From NCBI RefSeq assembly GCF_003014485.1, contig NZ_PYGA01000014.1:62001-126000 (forward strand): a stretch of 64,000 bases of DNA. Direction: 5' to 3'. The notes below the pieces were generated by a model. The model saw only the letters and a program-made list of their open reading frames with translations. It had not been told where the DNA came from and did no database searches. A program made the translations under genes and the position numbers. This stretch comes from Murinocardiopsis flavida (GTDB lineage Bacteria > Actinomycetota > Actinomycetes > Streptosporangiales > Streptosporangiaceae). Below, one piece after another: positions 1 through 7,799 of the stretch (the first letter of the stretch is position 1; every line of letters begins with the position of its first letter).

Positions 1-194
1 CGGGGCACCGGCTCCGCGTATTCCGGACGCTCCTCCACAGGATTCTGGCTCCTCCGTGTCCACGCACGGGGGGGCCAGTCGTGTATCGGGGCCCGCACGC
101 GCGGGCACCGGCGTCGACACCGGTCCCGATCCGGGCGGCGGCGATGAGCAGGCAGCCGGATCGGCCAATACATGGGGAGAGCACGGACACCGGG

Positions 195-998
195 ATGAGC
201 GCGAAGAGAGCCGCCAAGGGCGCGCAGAAGTCAGGTTCCTTCTGGAAGGAACTGCCGATCCTGATCGTGATCGCCCTGGTGCTGGCGTTCGTCATCAAGA
301 CCTGGGTGGTCCAGGCGTTCTACATCCCCTCGCGCTCGATGGAGAACACCCTGCTCATCGGCGACCGGGTGCTCGTCAACAAGCTCGTCTACCAGGTGCG
401 CGACATCAAGCGCGGCGACGTGGTCGTGTTCAACGGCAACGGGTCGTGGGACGAGGAGACCGCTGAGACCCCGCCGTCGCAGAACCCCATCGCCAAGGGG
501 TACCGCTGGGTCGAGCGGCAACTGGGCGTCGAGACGCAGGGCAAGGACTACATCAAGCGCGTCATCGCCCTGCCCGGCGACACCGTCCAGTGCTGCGACG
601 CCGAGAACCGGGTGGTCGTCAACGGGCAGCCGCTGGACGAGCCGTACCTGTTCCCCGGCAGTGTCGAGACCCACCGGGACTTCGAGCCCGTGACGATCCC
701 CCAGGGGCGGGTGTGGCTCATGGGCGACCACCGCGAACTGTCCAAGGACTCCAGGGCGCACCAGCTGGAGACCGGCGACGGCACCGTCGCACAGGACCAC
801 GTGGTGGGCCGCGCGTTCGTCCTCGTGTGGCCGCTGAACCGATTCACCACACTGCCCATCCCCGACACGTTCACCAAGGTTAACGGCGGCGCGGCCGCGG
901 CCGCTGCGGGCGCCGCCCCGCTGGCGCTGGGCGCGCTCGGGGCCGTCCCCGTCCACCGGACGGGGCGCGGCCTGCTGCGCAGGCTGCGCCGCCCGTGA
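195..998 (+). CDS. lepB: Signal peptidase I
   Basis: Membrane serine protease that removes signal peptides from exported proteins on the outer face of the membrane. From the chosen ATG, residues 20-40 form an N-terminal membrane anchor. The nucleophile Ser48 sits in PSRSMENT, the general base Lys121 in YIKRVIALPGD, and the box MGDHRELSKDSR follows later, so all signature blocks of the S26 family are present. The Ala/Leu-rich tail ending in Arg-rich residues may be a second membrane segment. An in-frame ATG at 144 would add 17 hydrophilic residues; neither start has a good ribosome site. In actinobacteria lepB usually lies between rplS and the DUF2469 gene, as it does here on its right side. 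Confidence 0.95.
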   Translation: MSAKRAAKGAQKSGSFWKELPILIVIALVLAFVIKTWVVQAFYIPSRSMENTLLIGDRVLVNKLVYQVRDIKRGDVVVFNGNGSWDEETAETPPSQNPIAKGYRWVERQLGVETQGKDYIKRVIALPGDTVQCCDAENRVVVNGQPLDEPYLFPGSVETHRDFEPVTIPQGRVWLMGDHRELSKDSRAHQLETGDGTVAQDHVVGRAFVLVWPLNRFTTLPIPDTFTKVNGGAAAAAAGAAPLALGALGAVPVHRTGRGLLRRLRRP

Positions 999-1161
999 CG
1001 CGCGAATTCCCCCAAATGCCCCCCACCGATTGACACGTGGCCCATCATGGTTGCTACGGGGGTGCCCACGGGCGGCCCCGCCGGGCGCGCAGGCGCAAGG
1101 ACCGGATCATGAGGAGACAGGACACAGAACCGGGGAAGGCACGACGAAAGCGAGCGGTTGG

Positions 1162-1506
1162 ATGAGTTCTGAGGACCTGGAGAAGTTCGAAGCCGAGATG
1201 GAGCTCCAGCTCTATCGCGAGTACCGCGACGTCGTCGGGTTGTTCGGATACGTGGTGGAGACCGAGCGTCGGTTCTACCTCACCAACCAGGTCGACCTGC
1301 AACCGCGTACTACCGACAACGGCGAGACCTACTTCGAGGTCACCATGCAGGACGCGTGGGTGTGGGACATGTACCGGCCGGCGAGATTCGTGAAGAACGT
1401 CCGAGTGGTCACCTTCAAGGACGTGAACGTCGAAGAGATCACAAAGTCCGACCTTGAAGTGCCGCCCAACGGCCAGCCCGGGGCCGAACCGGGCCCGACC
1501 CCCTGA
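1162..1506 (+). CDS. DUF2469 family protein
   Basis: Conserved actinobacterial protein of unknown function, 114 residues. It begins MSSEDLEKFEAEMELQLYRE and carries the family's central block YVVETERRFYLTN and VWDMYRPARFVK. The ATG at 1162 matches the usual family N-terminus; an open frame reaching back to 1030 encodes nothing family-like. In other actinobacteria this gene lies just before yraN-comM-dprA on the same strand; here it is followed by about 22 kb of accessory DNA and those genes appear inverted farther right, so this gene marks one edge of a rearrangement. Confidence 0.9.
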   Translation: MSSEDLEKFEAEMELQLYREYRDVVGLFGYVVETERRFYLTNQVDLQPRTTDNGETYFEVTMQDAWVWDMYRPARFVKNVRVVTFKDVNVEEITKSDLEVPPNGQPGAEPGPTP

Positions 1507-1697
1507 GGTCCGCGGCGCGCGGCCGTTGCCGCGGCGCCGCCGCAATGTCACCCTGCGGCGGCGCCGCGGCTTTGGTGTGGTGGGGCCGCGGGGCCGCGGT
1601 CATGGTGTGACCCTGCTGCGGTGTTGCGGCCACGTTGTGATCCCCTCCGCGCGGGTAGGGCGAGGAAGAACCCGCCCACGCCACGAGGGGAGTCACC

Positions 1698-2138
1698 ATG
1701 CGCGAACGCGATCCCGGCGACCGCCGGCAGGACCGGCAGGACCGGCAGGACGACGAACCGTCCGCAGCGGCGCAGGAGGACGCGGTCGGCAACCAGGCGC
1801 GCGCCGAGCCGATGCCCGCCGCCCCGGAGGAGTCCGGGGGCGCCGCTGTCCGCCGCAACGAGGAACTGGGGGCGCTGGGCACCGCGTCGGACCTGCCGCC
1901 GCGCGCTGAGGCGCCGGCCAACGACCAGGCGGCCGACCCGCCCGAGCGCGTCACTGGAGCGGTCCCCGCCGCCCAGGCCCCGCAGAACGCCCCGGGCGTC
2001 CAGGTGGCCCAGGGCGAGCCGGAGCACGACGGCGACCAGTGGCGGGTGCGCGATGTCGCCAACGCCGTCCACGGCAGCCCCGACGGCGAGGTCGACACCC
2101 GCGCCGACCAGCCGTCAACGGGCTCCGACACCCCGTAG
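1698..2138 (+). CDS. Hypothetical acidic, disordered protein
   Basis: No family recognised. 146 residues, very rich in Ala, Pro, Asp, Glu, Gln and Arg, beginning MRERDPGDRRQDRQDRQDDE, without signal peptide, membrane segment or Cys, so probably an intrinsically disordered cytoplasmic protein. The start is supported by a strong ribosome site (GAGGGGAG, 1683-1690) about seven bases before the ATG. A spacer of 190 bp separates it from DUF2469. Low-complexity composition means the reading frame could still be spurious, though the ribosome site and consistent codon use argue otherwise. Confidence 0.6.
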   Translation: MRERDPGDRRQDRQDRQDDEPSAAAQEDAVGNQARAEPMPAAPEESGGAAVRRNEELGALGTASDLPPRAEAPANDQAADPPERVTGAVPAAQAPQNAPGVQVAQGEPEHDGDQWRVRDVANAVHGSPDGEVDTRADQPSTGSDTP

Positions 2139-2302
2139 CAGCGGGGTTCGGGCGCGGCGGATCCGGCGGAGGGCCCGGCGGGAGCCGCCGTCCTCTGCGC
2201 GACGCGCCTGCGCCGGCCGCCGTCGAAGCCGGTTGCGAGGGCGCGGCCCGCGTCGGCGCGCCGTTGCGGCGACCCGCGCTCGCGCGGCGGTGTGCTGCGC
2301 TG

Positions 2303-3802
2303 CTACACACCGCCCCCACCGGAACCGCCGGCGAGTTCGCGCACGGTGGCCATGTCGCTGAACGGGATCACCCGATCCCCGATGACCTGGTGCGGTTCGC
2401 TGCCCTTTCCCGCGACGAGAACGGTGTCGCAGGGGTCGGCGGCGTCGAGCGCGCGGGCGATCGCCCGGCGGCGGTCGGCGAACCGCTCGAATGGCGTGCC
2501 CGTCGCCTCCAGTCCCGGAACGATCTGGTCGATGATCGCCTCGATGTCCTCGCCGCGCGGGTTGTCGGACGTGACGATGCACAGGTCGGAGTGGGTTCCG
2601 GCGATCTCGCCCATCTCGGCCCGCTTGGTGGTGTCGCGGTCGCCGCCGCACCCGAAGACGGTGATGACCCGGCCGGCGGCGAACCCTCGGATCGTCGCGA
2701 GCACCTTCTCCAGAGAATCGGGGGAGTGCGCGTAGTCGACGATCACGGCGGTGCCGGAACGGGTCTCGAAGCGTTCGAACCGGCCGGGGATCGGCGGCAT
2801 CCGGTCGAGGGCGCCGACGAGTCCGGCGAGGTCGTGGCCGAGGGTGTGGCAGGCGGCGATGGTCGCGAGCGCGTTCGCGACGGAGTACCGGCCGGGCACG
2901 GGGATCGCCGCCGGGTACTTCCGGCCGTCGTGGTGCAGGGTGAACCGGGTGCCTGAGGCGTCGATGGTGAGGTCGGTCGCCCGGTAGTCGGCCTCGGCGT
3001 CCAAGGCGTAGGTGGTCACCGCGCCCGGCATCATCGCCGGGATCGCGGCCCCCACAGGGTCGTCGACGTTGACGACCGCGTGCCGGCACAGGCCCTCGAA
3101 CAGGCGCAGTTTGGCGTCGCGGTAGTTGTCCATCGTCCCGTGGTCGTCGAGGTGGTCCTGCGTCAGGTTGGTGAAGATCCCGACGTCGAGGAACGTGTGG
3201 TCGACGCGGTGGTTCAGCAGCCCCATCGACGTGGCCTCCAGTACGACGCTGTCGGCCCCGTGGTCGCGCATGCAGCCCAGCAGGTACTGGAGGTCGGGGG
3301 ATTCCGGGGTGGTCAGGACCGACCGCGGCATCGGGATCAGGTCGTCGCCGATCCGGCTGCCGGCCGTGCCGATGACGCCGACAGTGGAGCCTTCGGCGAG
3401 GCGCAGGACCGACTCAACCATGTACGAGACGGACGTCTTCCCGTTGGTCCCCGTGATCGCGACCATGTCCATGTGCCGCCCCGGTTCGCCGTAGTAGCGC
3501 GAGGCGACGAGTGCGGCGGCGATCCGCGTGTCGGCGACCCGCACTGCGCACGCGGCCGCAGCGGACGCCGCGGGTTCCGCGGGGTCCGGGGAGTCGCCGT
3601 CGACGAGCACCGCCACCGCGCCGCGGGCGAGGGCCGGGCCGATGGACGCCGGCCCGCCCTCCTCGTGGCCGGGCACAGCGACGTAGAGCGCCCCCGGTGA
3701 GACCCGGTGCGCGTCGAAGCACGCCCCCGCGGTGATGGGTGTGTCCGGGTCGCCGCGGAGGACGTGGTGGTCGTGGCCTGCCAGCAGTGCGCTGAGCTTC
3801 AC
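2303..3802 (-). CDS. murE: MurE-like Mur ligase (UDP-MurNAc-tripeptide synthetase paralogue)
   Basis: ATP-dependent Mur-family ligase; classical MurE adds the third amino acid (meso-diaminopimelate) to UDP-MurNAc-Ala-Glu. From the GTG start (499 aa) the P-loop GTNGKT is at 118-123, FTNLTQDHLD and the DNPRGED motif that contacts diaminopimelate are intact, and the C-terminal domain has AGKGSEP. Several nucleotide-sugar contacts differ from the textbook family: DSR is DAHR and EVSSHAL is EATSMGL. It stands alone, not in a division/cell-wall cluster, so I read it as a paralogue, possibly for a modified wall precursor or another substrate. The GTG at 3802 has GAAGGG upstream; the frame extends 29 residues further without homology. 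Confidence 0.85.
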   Translation of the reverse strand: MKLSALLAGHDHHVLRGDPDTPITAGACFDAHRVSPGALYVAVPGHEEGGPASIGPALARGAVAVLVDGDSPDPAEPAASAAAACAVRVADTRIAAALVASRYYGEPGRHMDMVAITGTNGKTSVSYMVESVLRLAEGSTVGVIGTAGSRIGDDLIPMPRSVLTTPESPDLQYLLGCMRDHGADSVVLEATSMGLLNHRVDHTFLDVGIFTNLTQDHLDDHGTMDNYRDAKLRLFEGLCRHAVVNVDDPVGAAIPAMMPGAVTTYALDAEADYRATDLTIDASGTRFTLHHDGRKYPAAIPVPGRYSVANALATIAACHTLGHDLAGLVGALDRMPPIPGRFERFETRSGTAVIVDYAHSPDSLEKVLATIRGFAAGRVITVFGCGGDRDTTKRAEMGEIAGTHSDLCIVTSDNPRGEDIEAIIDQIVPGLEATGTPFERFADRRRAIARALDAADPCDTVLVAGKGSEPHQVIGDRVIPFSDMATVRELAGGSGGGGV

Positions 3803-4247
3803 GGTGGTCCCTTCGGAGGTGCCGCCTCGACCGGTGGCCTCGGCACCGCCGGGCGGCGGCGCCGGCAGGCGGCGGGGCGCCGCGGTCATGAGCGGGAGGT
3901 GGGGTGAGCAAATGGGCGGCCCGGGGCGTCCGGGGAGACGGACACGACAGCTCGGCCCGGAGGGGCGGGATTGCGAGGGGGACCTCAGGTGTGGCGCCGC
4001 GCGCCGCTGAGAACGCTGAGAACCCTGAGACCGGTGCGGTCGGGAAAGACGGGAAGAGTGGGAACGGCGGGAACGGGGGAGAGCGGGTGAAGGTCGCTAG
4101 CCGTGGCCGTGCAACGCCTTGCAGCCGTAGTTCCGCACCTGTGAGCAGACGCCGGACACCGGGTCGGCTGCACTAGCGCCCCCGACGTCCGCGCACCGTA
4201 CGGGGATGGCCTGGAGCAGGCACTCCCTCACCGCACGTGTGCATCTC
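3803..4247. other. Stretch without a confident gene
   Basis: Short open frames occur on both strands but none has family resemblance together with a ribosome site. On the minus strand a frame from about 4249 to 4097 would encode roughly 50 residues with four Cys (CTRAVRECLL, VCSQVRNYGCKA); a small Cys-containing peptide is possible but unsupported. Confidence 0.4.
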
Positions 4248-4448
4248 ATGGATCGAGTGTACGGCCGGGCGCCGCACCCGGGCGCCGCTCGACTCCTACC
4301 ACTGCCGGTAGCAGGAACCCTGCTCGCGTATTCGGACGGAAAGGCGACGGTCGTCCGCGAACTCATCGCCGAAGCCCGGGCTGCGGCGGCGCAGTCGGCT
4401 CCGCTATCGGACGGGGCGGCGGCGGAGCGCCCGCAGACCGCCCCCTAG
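4248..4448 (+). CDS. Hypothetical small protein
   Basis: 66 residues starting MDRVYGRAPHPGAARLL, with a hydrophobic middle (LLPLPVAGTLLAYSDG) and an Ala-rich C-terminal helix. Codon positions look moderately coding-like (GC-rich thirds), but there is no clear ribosome site and no family is recognised. An upstream ATG at 4206 is in frame. It is the only plausible gene between the MurE-like gene and the sigma factor. Confidence 0.3.
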   Translation: MDRVYGRAPHPGAARLLPLPVAGTLLAYSDGKATVVRELIAEARAAAAQSAPLSDGAAAERPQTAP

Positions 4449-4895
4449 CCCGCCCCCGTTCCCCCGAAGGCAGCGGCCGGGTGCCAGGGGCCCTGAGGCC
4501 GGGGCCGAAACCGGACCCGGTGCTTCGCGCCGCTCGCGTACCGCGCGGAGCGGTCGCCTTCGACGCTGCGGGGTGGAGGGTGGTCGTGGGAGGGGCCGGG
4601 CTCCTTATGCCAGCGGGCGGTCACGTCCCGCCGGGCTGTCCCGTCGGGTGGGTATGAGCACTCTGCGCCATCGAACCGCGGTCCTCGGCGCGCGCGTCGG
4701 CCGTCGAACCGGCGGGCAGGATCGCGATCGCCGACCTGAACGCCACCCTCGTGGCGCGCACGTACTGTTCCATCCCTCGGGACCGCTGGATCCGCTGCGG
4801 GCCCGCCGCCGACCCGGCAGCCGCCCCCTCCGCCCTCACCCCATCCGCCACCTCCGCCCCCATCAGCGCTCCGGGGCGCCGTCCGTTAGGGAATC
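4449..4895. other. Intergenic, nothing recognised
   Basis: No supported gene. The last bases carry AGGGA about six bases before the ATG of the sigma factor and must include its promoter, which I could not identify with certainty. Confidence 0.5.
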
Positions 4896-5813
4896 ATGAA
4901 CATCGTGACACCCGAGAGGATCGACGCGCTCCGTTCGCTGGCGTTCTCCATGGCGTACCGCATGCTCGGCCAGGCGGCCGACGCCGAGGACATCGCGCAG
5001 GAGGCCCTCGTCAAGCTGCTCGGCACGCCGAGGGTCGAGAACCAGGAGGCGCTGATCACCACGATCGCGACCCGGCTGAGCATCGACGTGCTCCGCTCGG
5101 CCCGCGCGCGGCGCGAGACCTACGTCGGCGATTGGCTGCCCGAACCGCTCGTCGCCGAGGACGCCGCCGGTCCCGCCCACGCCGAACTCGCCGACGACCT
5201 GTCGACCGCGTTCCTGGTCCTGCTGGAGACGCTCTCGCCGATCGAGCGGGCGGCGTTCCTGCTCCACGAGACCCTGGGCTTCAGCCACCGCGAGGCCGCC
5301 GCTGTCATCGACCGCTCCGAGCAGGCCACCCGCAAGATCGTGTCCAGGGCGCGCGCCCGCATCGCCGACCGCCGCCCCCGGCACGCCGACGCGCCGCGCC
5401 AACGCGCCGAACTCGTCGAACGGTTCCTCGCCGCATGCGAGCACGGTCTCGTGGACGAGTTCGTCGAACTCCTCCACGACGACGTCGTGCTGACCGGTGA
5501 CAGCGGCGGCAACGTCCCACGCGGCGTCGCCATCAGCAAGCCGGTCTCCGGACGGCGGGGCGTGACGAAACTGCTCCTCGGCTTCAGCCGCTACATGGTC
5601 CCCGCGCACTTCGAGTCCAGGACCGTCAACGGGACCCCGGGTGCCGTGATCGTCGCCGAACCCGTGGTGGGCGGTGGCCTCATCGCCGTGATCGACTTCG
5701 AGTTCACCGAGGGGCGGATCAGCCATATCCGCTCCGTCATCAACCCCGACAAGCTCCGCCACCTCGGCCATCTCGCGGACCTGCACGCCTTCGCCAATGG
5801 GCGGACGCTTTGA
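4896..5813 (+). CDS. sigJ: ECF41-type RNA polymerase sigma factor with SnoaL-like tail
   Basis: Extracytoplasmic-function sigma factor of the SigJ/ECF41 group, 305 aa. Region 2 occupies roughly residues 8-75 (SLAFSMAYRMLGQAADAEDI), region 4 roughly 110-165 (LSPIERAAFLLHETLGFSHRE). The linker carries the group's WLPEP motif at 80-84 and the C-terminal SnoaL/NTF2-like domain (about 170-300) ends with NPDKL, the other ECF41 signature. In known ECF41 proteins this C-terminal domain replaces an anti-sigma factor and tunes activity. The usual partner, a carboxymuconolactone decarboxylase or oxidoreductase gene next door, is not present here. Start chosen at the ATG with AGGGA upstream. Confidence 0.92.
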   Translation: MNIVTPERIDALRSLAFSMAYRMLGQAADAEDIAQEALVKLLGTPRVENQEALITTIATRLSIDVLRSARARRETYVGDWLPEPLVAEDAAGPAHAELADDLSTAFLVLLETLSPIERAAFLLHETLGFSHREAAAVIDRSEQATRKIVSRARARIADRRPRHADAPRQRAELVERFLAACEHGLVDEFVELLHDDVVLTGDSGGNVPRGVAISKPVSGRRGVTKLLLGFSRYMVPAHFESRTVNGTPGAVIVAEPVVGGGLIAVIDFEFTEGRISHIRSVINPDKLRHLGHLADLHAFANGRTL

Positions 5814-6032
5814 CCCGTCGCGCGACCGCCGTAGCAGCGCAACGGCGGCCTCGGTCAGCGCACTGGTCCGGGCGGGTGCGGGCGTGGGTGTGGCGAGTCC
5901 GGGGCCGGGTCCGGTTGGCTTGGTGGGTGCGGGCTCACCGCTGCTGCTCTTTCCCACCGGGGACAGGGCGCCGACAGCGGACAAGGCCGCCCAGCGAACC
6001 GGAGCCGCCTTCCGAGGACGGCCAGGACCCCG

Positions 6033-6749
6033 CTATCCATCGTTCAATGCGGCGGTTGATGGCGGCTTCCTGCTCAGCGAGTTTGCTCGCAGCAGGCGGG
6101 CGCCGAGCAGTGCGTACCACCCGAACCCAATGGCCAGGCTGACCCGCTGCCACAGCCCGTGGAACGCCCCTGTCTGGGCTGCGCTGTCGAACTGGTGGGC
6201 GGCGATCATCATCGTCGCGGGGGTGAGGACGCCTGCGGCAAGGGTGAGCATCGTCCACGCCCATTCCCCAGGACGCCCCATGGAGCGGTAGGCCGCGGCG
6301 AACATGGCGGCGGTCAGCGCTCCGAAGGTGGGGAACATGTTCAGGTCGTGGACCACGCCGTTCAGGGTGGGTTCGGTGGTCCCCTCGCTCCCGGGCGGGT
6401 AGCCGACGTAGGGGTCAACGGGGAAGATCCCTTGGACGACCAGGCCGATCCCGAAGAGGCCGGTGAACAGCGGGATCGCCACCGAACCGCGTCCGCCGTC
6501 CAGTTCTCGGCGAACGCCCACGGCGAAGGCGGTGGTCAGCAGGCCGACCGCGACGAAGTTGGCGGTCTGCACCCACCCGCCGTCGCCCAAGCTGAGTTCG
6601 CTTCCCCAGTGGTGCAGCGGGTCATAGCCGGGCCGCAGTGCGCCCGCGATGAGGAGCACGACGACGAACAGGAGCGGGGCCGCGCCGAAAGCGAGAAGGA
6701 CCCGGGTCGCCCTGCTTGCCGCGGGGGTCGATGACGGTGGTGACGGCAT
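6033..6749 (-). CDS. DUF998 family membrane protein
   Basis: Predicted six-helix inner-membrane protein, 238 aa, of the DUF998 family (function unknown). Hydrophobic stretches begin at about residues 17, 62, 92, 140, 168 and 205; the family-like motifs LHHWGSELSLGDGGWVQ, FPVDPYVGYPPG and HDLNMFPTFG lie in loops. The gene diverges from a TetR repressor gene and the 69-bp gap holds two near-identical palindromes, so it is very likely controlled by that repressor. An MFS-like role in stress or drug response is speculative. Confidence 0.85.
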   Translation of the reverse strand: MPSPPSSTPAASRATRVLLAFGAAPLLFVVVLLIAGALRPGYDPLHHWGSELSLGDGGWVQTANFVAVGLLTTAFAVGVRRELDGGRGSVAIPLFTGLFGIGLVVQGIFPVDPYVGYPPGSEGTTEPTLNGVVHDLNMFPTFGALTAAMFAAAYRSMGRPGEWAWTMLTLAAGVLTPATMMIAAHQFDSAAQTGAFHGLWQRVSLAIGFGWYALLGARLLRANSLSRKPPSTAALNDG

Positions 6750-6773
6750 GGCGGCTCCTTAGCAATGCTCAAT

Positions 6774-6809
6774 CCTTATCGGCGCTAAGGTTCCTTATCG
6801 CTGCTAAGC
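6774..6809. promoter_or_regulatory. Two tandem TetR-type operators
   Basis: Two 17-bp palindromes of the form CCTTATCGnnGCTAAG: CCTTATCGGCGCTAAGG at 6774-6790 and CCTTATCGCTGCTAAGC at 6793-6809, start-to-start distance 19 bp. They lie in the divergent promoter region between the DUF998 gene and the TetR gene and end ten bases before the GTG of the repressor. This fits an autoregulated TetR operator; binding is inferred. Confidence 0.75.
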
Positions 6810-6818
6810 TGTCAAGTC

Positions 6819-7538
6819 GTGGACGATGAAGGGCAGATCAAACGCACCGGGCTCGCACCCGACACTGTCGCCGCTGCGGCCGTGGAACTGCTCGACGAAG
6901 TCGGGCTGGACGGCCTGACAGTCCGTCGCCTGGCTGCTGAGCTGGGGGTCAGGTCACCTGCCCTGTACTGGCATTTCCGCGACAAGCGCGAACTGCTGGA
7001 CCTGATGGCCCAGCATCTTCAGTCGCCACGGGAGGCACCGGGTCCACGTGATTCGGAAGGCTGGTCAGCGTGGGTCACCCGCCGTGCCCGCGAACGTCGT
7101 CACCTCCTCCTCTCACGCCGCGACGGCGCGCGGCTGGTCGTGGGGGCACGGTCCGGCCCCGCTGCGGCCCGGGCTTTCGACGCCGAGTTGACGGTGCTGG
7201 TGGGCTTCGGCTTCACCCCGGTCGAGGCGATGCGATCGATCATCTCCATCGGCCACTTCGTCACCGGCTTCGTCATGGAAGAGCAGGGCGCGCAGGGCGG
7301 TCGCCACAAAGACGACCCGGGTACCGCAGAGGACAGGCCGCGAGGACGAGGCACCGAGACGCCGTCAGCGTCGAACGCGGATACGCCCATGCTGTCTGCT
7401 GCCATCGCCGAAGGCGGCCCACCCGAAAGCGACGAGGCGTTCGAGCAGGGGCTAAGGCTGCTCGTGGATGGCATGGCCGTACTCCTACGCGACACCAAGG
7501 GGAGACCCCTTCGGCAGAACGCCCCCGGCCCCGAATAG
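6819..7538 (+). CDS. TetR family transcriptional regulator (TetR_C-like)
   Basis: Repressor of 239 aa. The N-terminal helix-turn-helix (residues 10-60) reads TVRRLAAELGVRSPALYWHFRDKRELL, the hallmark block of TetR itself, and the rest resembles the TetR C-terminal dimer/ligand domain (FVTGFVMEEQ). GTG start at 6819. The divergent neighbour is a DUF998 membrane protein and the shared promoter holds two 17-bp palindromes, so the most likely target is the pair itself. The inducer is unknown. Residues about 155-185 form a charged, poorly conserved insertion. Confidence 0.88.
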   Translation: MDDEGQIKRTGLAPDTVAAAAVELLDEVGLDGLTVRRLAAELGVRSPALYWHFRDKRELLDLMAQHLQSPREAPGPRDSEGWSAWVTRRARERRHLLLSRRDGARLVVGARSGPAAARAFDAELTVLVGFGFTPVEAMRSIISIGHFVTGFVMEEQGAQGGRHKDDPGTAEDRPRGRGTETPSASNADTPMLSAAIAEGGPPESDEAFEQGLRLLVDGMAVLLRDTKGRPLRQNAPGPE

Positions 7539-7633
7539 GGAGTTCGGGGTATCGCATCGCTCGATGCGTTGAGCGACGATGAAGCATGCCGTTCCGCTGA
7601 GGCAACGGGGAAAAGCAGACGACCGCGACTGTC

Positions 7634-7705
7634 CATCACATTTCGATAACACGCCACAAGGCGCCAGGTCATTAACCCCAATCCCCGCGCACGCGGGGGT
7701 GAACC
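7634..7705 (+). CRISPR. Orphan CRISPR leader plus single type I-E-like repeat
   Basis: Positions 7678-7705 form one 28-bp repeat with the inner palindrome CCCCGCGCACGCGGGG and the ending GTGAACC. The 44 bases before it (7634-7677) match, with five differences and no gaps, the 44 bases before the array at 20073, so this is a genuine leader end. No second repeat appears 33 bp further on (7739), so the array has shrunk to a single repeat. The MFS gene begins 94 bp downstream. Confidence 0.75.
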
Positions 7706-7799
7706 GCGTGGCCGCGCGCTCCGGCGAACAGCCCCCGCCGACCTTGGGCCTAGGGCACAGTGGTGTGCCATCACGGATACGAGGGACAGGAAAAGGCCC

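Noticed and set aside
2039-2956. Plus-strand 305-aa frame
   Set aside because: Antisense of the MurE-like gene.
4573-4899. Arg-rich plus-strand frame before the sigma factor gene
   Set aside because: No ribosome site, no family, and a competing minus-strand frame of equal quality.
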